From NCBI GenBank assembly GCA_020631735.1, contig CM036158.1:83711914-83775913 (forward strand): 64,000 nucleotides of DNA, in the 5' to 3' direction. Made by a program: the position numbers and the translations under genes. This document shows, piece by piece, positions 11,238-20,340 of this stretch. The notes under the pieces were generated by a model, which saw nothing but the letters and a program-made list of their open reading frames with translations, had not been told where the DNA came from and did not search any database. The DNA is from Saccharum officinarum (taxonomy: Eukaryota > Streptophyta > Magnoliopsida > Poales > Poaceae). Every line of letters starts with the position of its first letter. The first letter of the stretch is position 1.

Positions 11238-11969
11238 CACATAGATTTTAGTATACTAGTGTGGATTTAAGCGTCCATGTACAACTCTTCTGATCTCCTA
11301 AGGTGCCGCTTAGACGTATTATATTAAATTTGTTCTCTACCTTAACACAAAGACGAGCAAACCTTATGCGTGATATGAGAATTCTACAATTATGCTCTGA
11401 ACATCGGTTAACTGTACACACAAGAATAGAGTCTCGCCGTCGTATGCATGGAAGAGCGCAGAGACGGCACAACGCTGACACGAGATCAATACTAGAAGCA
11501 ACAGTAACACACGAGAACTGGAGACACGACATACTGCAGTAATCCACACCAAGGAATCAAGGGACAAGGATCATGAAGCAGGTTCTAGTGTACAATCGAT
11601 TTGAGAGTAAAAAAATGCACTGGTTGTAGAGTTTGGTTGACGTTTTCTGTTGTGTAAACATCGTTTTTATATGGTCTCACACCAAATATAAAACCAATTT
11701 GGCCCTACCTAACACCCTGTTCTGCAGCACTACTTCAACAGTACTTTTGAGTGAACGGACAATATTTTTCTCTCACAACAAATCAACATAAACATCAACA
11801 ACAGTCAAATTTCAGCGAAACAAACAATCCCAGCTCTAAATTTCTGCGAAACGAACTGGCCACGCAGAGTCTATGCTGCCCTCACTGAACCCCTGATGCC
11901 CCTTGCATGCGTACAGAGCCGCATTATTTATTTCCCTGCGTTCGACTCTTGTTTGGTTGTTGATTTCCA
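11192..11969. other. Intergenic remnant with hAT-like fragment
   Basis: No convincing gene. Open frames near 11248-11567 on both strands lack recognisable domains. A part around 11713-11868 (TTTCAGCGAAACAAAC, TTTCTGCGAAACGAAC and CACAACAAATCAACA words) resembles the subterminal region of common grass hAT-type MITEs, but I cannot define both ends. Confidence 0.35.
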
Positions 11970-12204
11970 GGCCTGATTTAGATTGCCAAAAAGACCTAAA
12001 AAATTTTGCACAGTACCCGTCATATTGAATTTGGGCGTATGCATGGAACATTAAATGTAGGTAAAAAAAACTAATTGCACAGTTTATCTGTAAATGTCGA
12101 GACAAATCTTTTGAGCCTAGTTAGTCCATGGTTAGACAAATTTTACCAAATAACAATAAAAGTGTTACAGAAATTTTTTCTAAAAATTTTTGGTAAACAC
12201 GGCC
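11970..12204. mobile_element. MITE with GGCC(T/G)TGTTTA-type ends (about 235 bp)
   Basis: The left end GGCCTGATTTAGATTGCC and the inverted right end GGCCGTGTTTACCAAAA form terminal inverted repeats. The interior (CTAATTGCACAGTTTATCTG, GACAAATCTTTTGAGCCTAG) matches a MITE family very common in maize and sorghum as I remember it. A short target duplication is not clear (CCA versus TCA). Non-coding. Confidence 0.6.
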
Positions 12205-12359
12205 TCAGTTTTACAGAGTACCAATAACGCTACAATGTCTACGTTCGCTTTGATGGCTGATGGTTCGATTTTTTCCCCACACCGGAGCTACCCAACCAAA
12301 CAAACGGTTGGAGCAATTTGATAGAAAAATATCCACCTAGCAATTTGCAGCAACCCCTA

Positions 12360-12440
12360 ATTTTTCGCACGGAGGAGCGAGCGGTAGCGGGGGACGCCGC
12401 TGTAGGCTGCTGAGGCGCTGAGCTGACCGGGGAGGCTATC
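12360..12440 (+). pseudogene. Left part of a host exon interrupted by the copia element
   Basis: The GC-rich stretch ending GGGGAGGCTATC directly precedes the copia 5' LTR. CTATC (12436-12440) is repeated directly after the copia 3' LTR (47973-47977), where the sequence continues CTCGCCGGCCAGATTTGAAG and then GTAC, a possible exon end plus donor. Rejoined, the two parts give one continuous GC-rich segment that resembles a 5' untranslated or first exon. Which strand was transcribed is not certain; the donor supports plus. No protein is recognisable. Confidence 0.35.
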
Positions 12441-12697
12441 TTATGAAACGATGTCTCCTCCAGAAGACACCTCTTCAGTGCTCTCATCAACAGAGGAATA
12501 GTATTAGCAATTAGTGTTAGCGGTTAGCACTACGAAGGGGGCATGTCCCTTCGTAGTAGACGGTTTTAGTGAACAGTTGCCTATTCCTGAACTGTCATGT
12601 CCGTATGACGCCACTCTTCACTTATATATAATCTAAAGAGATCAATGAAACATACATTTATTGCTAAATATTTGTTCATTTACATTCACATTTAATA
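12441..12697 (+). mobile_element. 5' LTR of the copia element
   Basis: About 257 bp, starting TTATGAAACGATGTCTCCTC and aligned along its whole length with 46641-46760 plus 47835-47972. A TATATATA stretch lies near 12623-12630. It ends CACATTTAATA, followed by CGTTATCATTCAC, a degenerate match to the TGGTATCA-type primer site seen in many plant copia elements. Confidence 0.8.
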
Positions 12698-14042
12698 CGT
12701 TATCATTCACTTTCGCTCTACTGGATAGAGAGAAGGAGAACGACAGAGGCAACAAATGCCTTTGAACCACCACCGGTAAGCATCATGGCCAGAATCGACT
12801 TACCATCTCACATTGCTCGTGGACTGTTCTTCGCCCTTCGCCGCGTCGGCGTTCGCCGTGGCCCGATCCGCAACCACGGCCACCATGGACAGCGTCGCAG
12901 CGTCTTCGAGCGCCTTGGGCCTCGTGTTCTCCGCAACATTGCCCATGGCCATGGCCATGGTCATTTTGGCCGCCTCTTCGACTCTGCCATTCGTGGCCTC
13001 CGTGCAAATGCAGTTCCTCACCGTCGCTGGATTCCAGTGCGTGGCCACCAAGCTTCTCCTCCGTGCAGTCTGCGTCTGTAGAACCAGCCATCGGATCCTC
13101 GCCTTGGCGTAGATGGTGCTGGCCCCAGCAATGCCGCACCACGTGCCGTTGAAGCCCCGGCACCACCCGTTGTTGAAGTGCCAACACCGGCGATGCCCGC
13201 TGTTGAAGCCCCGACGTCGTCCGTCGATGAAATGGTTGTTGTGCTGCGGTGCCTGCTTATGTTCCCATGGAACCGATGTCGCCTGCACCAGCGCCGCCTC
13301 GCTACTGGTTCGACTTCTACAAGGAGTACACCCTGATGCCGCACACGCTCGAGTACGCCTACTCGCTGCCGACGCCCACACCAGCCTCTCTGACTCCAGT
13401 GGTGACAGGCAACGGCATCCCCCGCTCGATCCGTGGTTCTTGAACACGCAGGCTGCTCATGCGCTAGATGCCGTGAAGGTTGAAGAAGAGGAGCATGTGG
13501 TGACTGGCCTTGGCTTCGATGACATCTTCAACACCGCGGCGAGGACTGGGTTCTCGCCGTACTTCTACCTCGACAGGGCCGGGCCCCTCGGCTCTCTCCT
13601 CGACGCCTCCAGCATTGGCTGCCTCCGCGGCCGCGACGCGCGTGGAGGCTATTGTCTGCATGAAGGAGAAGGCCCTCCCGGCAGAGGGCACCGCCACCAC
13701 GCCACCGACGCTCCGGCGCCTCCTTGGCCACAAGACGACAGCGGTGGACTGGCGCCCCAGCCTCCGTCACACCGGTGCCTGGAATCCGGCAGCCCTCCGT
13801 CACACCGGCGCCTGGAATCCGGCAGCCCTCGGCCTTTCGAGCACGGAGGTCCTCAACATGGTGGTGAATGGCAGCGGCTTCTACTCCCCCGACGAGGGGG
13901 ATTCTTCCTCGAACTGATGACCGGCGGCGCAAAGGAGTGCGGCAGCGAGGCGACAAGCGACGACGGCGGCTTTCAGGCGGGTTGCAGCGACGTGCTGTTA
14001 GGGTTGAAACCCTAACTGCCGCCTTGACCCCTTTAAAGGTCG
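12698..14042. other. GC-rich leader segment of the copia element, possibly captured host sequence
   Basis: Between the copia primer site and the chromovirus insertion lies 1.3 kb of GC-rich DNA quite unlike the AT-rich copia body. Long frames are open on both strands: plus 13113-14015, 12813-13112, 13249-13443 and 13510-13917; minus 13447-12800. Plus-strand peptides such as PPRYWFDFYKEYTLMPH and VVNGSGFYSPDEGDSSS look protein-like but lie in different frames. On the minus strand ATG followed by GTAAGTCGATT near 12802 resembles a splice donor. No family is recognised. A decayed, captured gene fragment is the simplest reading; low-complexity GC-rich leader is the alternative. Confidence 0.45.
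13761..13826. repeat. Two-copy 33-bp tandem duplication
   Basis: Two adjacent units CCTCCGTCACACCGGYGCCT plus GGAATCCGGCAGC differ at one base. The unit length keeps every frame open, giving a doubled RHTGAWNPAAL-type peptide. It lies in the GC-rich copia leader segment. Confidence 0.85.
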
Positions 14043-15262
14043 CGCACTATAACACCCCGGGTGTTATAGTTGCTAATTAATCTGCCATGTCATCATACTG
14101 CATCGCAAAGCATCCATGATTAGGTCAACCCTGTTATGCATTAACTAAAATGAGTTTACCTTTCTAGGTTGGATGTGCTTCTCAGTGGTGTGATCCGAAC
14201 CGAAAACCCTAATTTCGAATGCCACCGCAAATACTTAGTCCATACCCTGCGTAATTTGAGGTGTGTGACTGTGTTACTCACTAGTGTCAAGTGTAGGGTA
14301 TGAACTCAAGTACGACACGTAAAATGAAGCTCCAAGTTTTAGTTTGAATTGGAATCCAAAAACTTGTCACGAGTTTCCGATTCGAATTTAAATTCAAATT
14401 TGGGGAAATCTTAAAAAGATTTTCAAAAAGCTAATTGATCAACCAAGAGTGGCATTTGGTCAACCATGTTATGCTTGTCTAAATGATGCCCTTGGATGAT
14501 GGTTTGATCATTAAATAATCACCAATTAAGGTAGCAACAAATTTCAATTTAAAAATTCCTCGAAAACCCTAAAATCCAAAACCCTATTTTACCCCTTTTG
14601 AAATAATTCAAAATCTAAGCAAAATTTGGGAAAAAGTTTAAAACCAAATTTGTAGAACTTTTCAAGGGCTACAACTTTGGTGTGTTAAGTTTTCAAAGTT
14701 TCAGTGTAAATTGTGGAGCAATTTTGAAAAGAAGCAAATTTCAAATTTGACCCCTTTTTATCCCCGAACTCAAATTTCAAAATGGAGGCAGAATTTGAAA
14801 ATGGGCTGAGTAGCAAAGTTGTAGGTCTTGGCTAGATGTACAATTTTGGTGTTTGGAGTTTTTGAAGTTTAAATATAAAATCCAAAGTAATTTCTAAATT
14901 TCCAAATTTCCAAAAAGTGTCCCCTTTTGAATTTAAACTCAAATTTCAAAATCCAGTTCGAATTTGAAAAAGTGTTCAATACAAAACTTGTAGAGCTTGA
15001 AATTCTGAAGATTTCATATCTTGGGAATTTTTCAAGTTGCTACATGATTTTGGGAGTAATTTGAGTAAAACAGTTTGAATTTGAAAAGTTTGGGGGTGGG
15101 AGCTACAGTGCCCGGCGAATCAGAGCAGGGCACCGCGCGGCATGGGCACCGGCGAGCCGCCGTGACCTTCGGCCAGCTTCCAGGCGCGCCATCAACCGCC
15201 AGCGTGGGCTTCAGAGGGTTCGCGTCGAGCCACACGTCGTCTGGAGGTCGTTTTCGTCACCC

Positions 15263-15270
15263 TATAAAAG
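15263..15270 (+). promoter_or_regulatory. TATA box of the chromovirus 5' LTR
   Basis: TATAAAAG lies at the start of the GC-rich block, about 1.2 kb into the LTR. The same TATAAAAGGAGAACACCG is conserved in the 3' LTR at 25014. This puts the transcript start near 15295 and makes the R-U5 part about 2.8 kb long. Confidence 0.7.
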
Positions 15271-15658
15271 GAGAACACCGTCACCGGCGTGTTTTCTTTT
15301 TTCTCCATGTCCACCACCACCGTAGCTCCGTCGCTCGCCGTCGCCTCTGTCGAGCCACCACCAGCCATGCAAAACGCCTCACCGCAACCGCCTCGCTCCC
15401 GCGCATCTCCCCGACCACTCACATCCACCTCTACCGCCCGTAGCGCACGGATAAACGTTGTCTTCCTCGCGTCCGGTCGGAGCCCCGCGATCACCGCCTT
15501 CACGTGGCCAGACCACTCCGACCCATCTCCGTCATCACCGAGAGCACCAACGTGATCGCTGTGATCCCCTAAACCTTTTTCTCGCATCAATTTGGTCGCT
15601 ACGTCGCTGGTGGCGCGTTTCCGCGGCTCACCGTCGACCGTGGTCCGCCGTCGTCATC

Positions 15659-15665
15659 GGTAAGG
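15659..15665 (+). promoter_or_regulatory. Candidate splice donor in the LTR leader
   Basis: CATCG followed by GTAAGGGG, downstream of the TATA box and conserved at 25407-25420 in the 3' LTR (CATCGGTAAGGGG). Possible acceptors are TAG at 16564 and the strong CAG at 18465 just before the extra ORF. Use as a donor is inference. Confidence 0.4.
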
Positions 15666-16564
15666 GGTCGCCGGTGCTCGAGCTACGTTGTTAGGGGGTG
15701 TAATGAGTTCGTGGGATGGTGTAGATCGCTTTGGTCATGATGGTTGAGTCGTTGGTGGTGTGATCGTCGGCCGGCCGTCGTGCGGGCATGGCCGAGCGTG
15801 GGGGAGAGAGGGCGAGTGAACGGGAGGACGGAGATGAAATGTGGGGCAGAACTGTCAGCGAGCGGGTGCGGCTGGGCTGGGCTACTGGGCCGCGCGCGTC
15901 TGCTGGGCCGCGCAACGCGGGCGAGCGTGCGAGTGCGGGCGCGAGCGCACGGATGGGCCACGCGGTTGGGCCGAGCCAGAGAGAGAAGGAGGAGTCGGCC
16001 CGAGGTGGATTTTGTTTTTCGTTTTAAAAAATGTGAATAGTAATAGTATTTGTTTATTTCATTAAAAATTCTGTAGAGCTCCAAAAATAGTGAAAATTTT
16101 TGTGTAAGCTTTTCAAGATGTAAACTACTTAGGAAAAATATTAAATGCTAAATTTGATTACTTTTTGCAAGTTATTTAAGTAGTTCAATTAAATATTAAA
16201 TGCAACTTCCATGAATTTTAGTAATTAAATTATTAATTCAAAAATCATGAAATTTATCCTAACACTGTTTTAGGCCATGATTAATCTTTAGAAAAAGTTT
16301 AAGCTCAATTAGATGAAGTTTTATTTATTATTAATTATGCCCTAATTAAGTAAATGTTTAAATAATTGTTAAATTGTTAACTTTAAGTGTTGTGTGCCTT
16401 TTTGATTGAGTGATGACCTTGGGTCACTATTAGTTAGTAGGTTTTACTGTTTTGCGACTGTACCGCGAAGGAAAGTTGTACTTAAGTCATAAACTGTGGC
16501 ATATCATCATCAAGCATCATGTTTATCACCGCATCATGTTGAAACACGTTATATACTCGTGTAG

Positions 16565-16703
16565 TTCCCGCTTTCGAAGAAGTCGTTGGCGAGCAAGTCT
16601 TCGGAGAAGAGTTGTCGTCGGTGGGTTCCGGACCGGAAGTCGGAGTCTTCGAGTCCGAGTCAGTCGTCGCGTCAGAGCAAGGCAAGCCCCGGTGCATTTA
16701 AAC
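16565..16703 (+). other. Acidic LTR exon-like segment ending GKPRCI
   Basis: After CGTGTAG (possible acceptor) the frame encodes AFEEVVGEQVFGEEL and then SEQGKPRCI before a stop at about 16701. The 3' LTR copy (26394-26530) keeps the frame with one extra codon (3-bp in-frame indel) and ends QGKPWCI. The left-end LTR (2393-2625) has a different acidic peptide with the same GKPRC end. No start codon is in frame, so translation would need splicing. Conservation of the end motif across families is seen; function is unknown. Confidence 0.4.
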
Positions 16704-18078
16704 CATACCTTGAGTTTTACAAATCTTTATTATTTATACTAGGGTTACTGCATTAAGTAATTAGGAGTTGAGTGATAACCCAATTGCTGCATTATCATCC
16801 TTGATTATTGTAATATCACCCTTAATACCTGTTTTACTAAAAATACATAGTATGCTTCGCTATGCTTATGAGTTAAGCTTTTTAAAGGAATGTTTGTATG
16901 GCCATGATGGCATGCTTGGTAAATATGGAAATATGAGAATAACTTGTAAGATCGGGCAGGTGGTTTGGCCACTGCTAACTTGCATTGGGAAAGGAGTCTC
17001 AATGTAATGTTTCCGCCTTATCAGTTAAGGACCGTACGTTGTTGGCCCTCGCGTCATGGAGTTTTTATTAGTACTAGCCATGTACCCATGTCGGGTAAGC
17101 CTTATTTTGACTATTCCATTACAAGAACGTCTAACCTCGCACTGGGAGTGGAGAGATGGCGAGAGTAACGTGTACCCTCAGGGCTAGTATTGGGTCGGGT
17201 TCGAGGAGTACTATGCTCTCGGGTGGCGATGGACACGTTCTGGTTTTGGGTTACTCGGGTAAGAGTTGATATATGCAAGATTCAGTTCTACATATGTCGT
17301 GTGGTTAGGAATCCCCAGCTGGGTAAATGAAGCGGTTCGAATCGTCGTTGCTCCACGAGAAAGGAGTCTTGGCCTTGCACCAACATCGTAGTTAAGAACT
17401 AGAATTGAAAGAAAGAATGGAAAAGGTCTTAATGAGAATTACTTTGATCTAGATTAGGATCACTTAGAATTGGTTAATGAACCATCAATGAAAAAAGTAA
17501 AATAATAAAGGTAAGGACTTACTTTAGTAAGCTTTTCTACAAAAGAAATTTTAATTCTTGAATACCATACCTTGATTCCCTAAAGCTAGCATGCCCTTGG
17601 AGTCTTTTCTTAGTCGGGTAAGTCTTGTTGAGTACTCTCATACTCAGGGTTTGTTAAACCCCTTGTTGCAGGTGCGGTTCATGAACAAGTCTGCTTTGAC
17701 CCTTGTTGCATGACCGTTGTGGCTGAAGAAAGTGACGACGAGTAGACTGTGTGGCCTTTGGGCAAGGCACATCGTTTGTGTGATTGTAATAAAGTTACTA
17801 CTGATACTTCCCTACTACCGGTTTGTAATAATGTTATATAAGGTTTGGAGTTTGGAAACTATGGTTTGTAAACTTAAGTTATTGTAAGACTTTTGCTACT
17901 TTACTCTGATGGTATTTTGAATAAACTGTTATAATATTGCAATACTCATGTGATTAGATCTTGTTTGAAGGAAAGCATGCCTTTTAAGTTATGAGGAACA
18001 TAAGTACGGTTGCCAGAGGTCATTATGACGATGATAGGTACATGTGGGCCATCATAATTAGGAGGTTCTGTGATAGCT

Positions 18079-18090
18079 AGTACCAGAGCA
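18079..18090 (+). other. Primer-binding site of the chromovirus
   Basis: TAGTACCAGAGC two bases after the 5' LTR. It matches the initiator-Met tRNA complement TGGTATCAGAGC at 10 of 12 positions. Confidence 0.75.
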
Positions 18091-18466
18091 TAATTACTAG
18101 AGTTATTGTAGTATTACTTTACAAAACTTCAAAATGATTTGGATCGAACAAACTTAATATGGATATTTTGGTCTAAATTGCTTTTGGCTTATCCCAATCT
18201 ACTCTCTGTAGTTTACTTAGCTCGTATTTGAAAGCTTCGTAGTGAAGTATCATGTTATATTGCCCTAAGTAACAAATGTTATTGCATGTGTTACTTAAAC
18301 TTTTCTGTTAGATTGTAAGTACGATGCATGCATCATGTTTAATTAACCTGCTTAAGTTACCTTCCCTTTTAAAGTGGTTTGGGTTAAGTAAGGTTCAAAT
18401 CTGTTCCTGCTAACCTTCAGATCCCTCCCATCTGCCCTCATCTTTCTAATTCTATCTTGCTTCAGG
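18091..18466 (+). promoter_or_regulatory. Untranslated leader ending in a strong splice acceptor
   Basis: 376 bases between the primer site and the first ORF. The last 45 bases are almost all pyrimidines (TCCCATCTGCCCTCATC, TTTCTAATTC) and end TTGCTTCAG at 18465, one base before the ATG of the extra ORF at 18467. This is a textbook plant 3' splice site and would join an LTR exon directly to the ORF while removing the primer site. Confidence 0.55.
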
Positions 18467-18985
18467 ATGGCACGTGTGAAGACGACTCCTCACAAGAAAA
18501 TTGGTCTGCAAGGAGTGCCACGTCATCAGTTGGCAACCAGAGGTGATGGAGCGAGCAGTAGTCATAATCTGAACCCGGATTCCTAATCAGAGGTCGCAAG
18601 GCTTACGTCAGAGATAGAGCGAATGAAGCGCAACATGCATTTTTGGAAGTAGTGCCAGAACGAGTCTCTGGAAAAGGAGACAGAAGCCAGGGCTCATGTT
18701 CGAGAGTTGGAGCTTTATGCGACACACCTGGAGCAGTATAATACAATCCTGCATGAGGAAGTCCATAGGTTACATGACCTGATGAATCCTAATCATCAGC
18801 CCCAGGCGATAGAAGATGATGTCGGTGCCATGATCATTCCTGGTGGAGAGGATAATGAGGAAGAGGATCCAGAAGAAAATGAACCCATGATGGAAAGTGA
18901 GGATGAGGCAAGTCATGTCACTGGTGCAAGTGTTCAGGAGAATAAGGATGGAGTGATAGTGATCAGTGATGATGATGAGGAGTGA
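18467..18985 (+). pseudogene. Extra ORF upstream of gag in the chromovirus (ORF0-like)
   Basis: 172 codons from ATG at 18467 to TGA at 18983-18985, with two internal stops (TAA 18584-18586, TAG 18650-18652), each one C-to-T change from a Gln codon. The N-terminus is basic (ARVKTTPHKKIG), the middle is a likely coiled coil (SEIERMKRNMHFWK, LELYATHLEQYNTILHEEVH), and the C-terminus is strongly acidic (EDNEEEDPEENEPMMESE, VIVISDDDEE). It precedes gag (ATG 19181) by about 195 bases and lies directly after a splice acceptor. From memory, rice RIRE3/RIRE8-type elements have been described with an ORF before gag; this may be the same feature. Role unknown. Confidence 0.65.
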
Positions 18986-19180
18986 AGTGTCGAAATGGAT
19001 GGTTATGTAATATAGTAGTCTTTCCTGTTTTTTAAGAACCTTAGCGGGGTTGGTTTGCTTGCTTGCGAGCAAGTTTGTAAAAAAATAATGTAAAATAAGG
19101 TCGATGTGTGTACTAGTACTGTACTAACCGCTTTCTAATTTAATAAAGCAATGTAAATAAGCACGGTTTATGTACAATAG

Positions 19181-20340
19181 ATGGATGATACTGGAACTTC
19201 TTAGGCTAGGGACAATGCTCCAAATCCCCCACCATTTCCACATACTCTGGCAGAAGCTATTGCAGCGCTGGTCAATGCCACTACTCTGTTGGCCTAGAAT
19301 CAGAACGGAAATCAGGGTCGTCGGAGGCCAAAACAATGGAGGAGAAACCACTTATGTGGATTTCACCGATACCCATCCACCGGTGTTTTCAAAGGCCGAT
19401 GAGCCGCTAGAGGCGGATGACTGGCTCCGAATAATGGATCAAAAGTTTGAACTTATCCAGTGCACGGAATACCAAAAACCCGTGTTTGCAGCACAGCATC
19501 TTAGGGGTGCCGCAGGGGCGCGGTGGGCGAATCTGGTCGTCGCACAGCCTGCTGGCCATCGTATCACTTGGCAAGAGTTTCATGATGCTTTCAGAGCACA
19601 CTACATTCCAGATGGTGTCATGGCCATGAAGTTAGAAGAGTTTCTCTTTTTAAAACAGGGAAACCAGACAGTTCTTCAGTATGTTGGCAAATTCAATCAT
19701 CTGTCACAGTATGCAGCCGAGTATGTGAACACTGATGCAAAGAAGAAGAGTTGTTTCATGAGGGGTTTGAATACCAAGATTCAGGCAGCAATGATCACAT
19801 GCTACAATGCCACATATCATGAAGTAGTCAATGTTGCTATTGCTTCAGAAGAGAAGTCTCGCATTCACAAAGAGTCAAAGAAAAAGAAGCAGGTGTTGTC
19901 TAGCTCATCAGGCAGCATTAAGAAGCGCCAAAGGTTTATCTACCACCCTTAGAATCATTTTCGCCCTCCTTATCGTCCACCGCAATACCAAGCTCGGCCG
20001 CAGACATTTATCCGTCTTGCCGCAACCCAGCAATATCCATAACAGTCGAATGCCCCTGGTATTCGAAATCAGAGCCCAATAACTCATAACTTTCCCTGCT
20101 ATAACTGTGGAAAGCCAGACCACTTCTCAAAGGACTGTCCGTATCCAAGGCAGTACAACCCCAATTATCCAAGAGCTCCCGTACCACAACAACAGCAGCC
20201 TCAGAGTAAGAATAATAATCTGAATGTCCAGAAGGGTAAGGGTGAAAAGAAGAAGACGGGACGTGTATTCTACACCCAAGCAAGTGCAATTCCAGAGGGA
20301 GAACTTGTTATGATGGGTATGTTCCCTGTTGCTAATCATC
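19181..20340 (+). pseudogene. Gag remnant of the chromovirus
   Basis: A start at 19181 (MDDTGTS) leads into ALVNATTLLA and, after a frameshift near 19330, the gag core: PPVFSKADEPLEADDWLRI, FAAQHLRGAAGARWANLV, RITWQEFHDAFRAHYIP, MKLEEFLFLKQGNQTVLQY. A CCHC zinc knuckle CYNCGKPDHFSKDC lies at about 20097-20138. In-frame stops occur at 19202, 19297, 19950 and 20041, several readable as single C-to-T changes. Gag would form the particle and bind RNA. The length and motif order are normal for Tekay/Del elements. Confidence 0.88.

Larger units (their letters stand above)
14048..18076 (+). mobile_element. 5' LTR of the chromovirus (4029 bp)
   Basis: It begins TATAACACCCCGGGTGTTAT and ends GGAGGTTCTGTGATA. 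It aligns throughout with 23799-27906. The main difference is about 94 bp present in the 3' LTR (around 26164-26257) and absent here near 16430. Order: AT-rich U3, TATA box at 15263, GC-rich block to about 16010, AT-rich stretch, acidic exon-like segment 16565-16703, AT-rich tail. Confidence 0.92.

Noticed and set aside
12783..13447. Minus-strand ORFs of 134 and 215 codons
   Set aside because: They overlap GC-rich plus-strand frames of equal length and show no domain; strand and frame cannot be decided.
15192..16084. ORFs in the chromovirus LTR GC block (also 24802-25775)
   Set aside because: Several frames are open on both strands; one of the matching frames in the other LTR has a stop. Not counted as genes, except that the GKPRC segment further on is reported separately.
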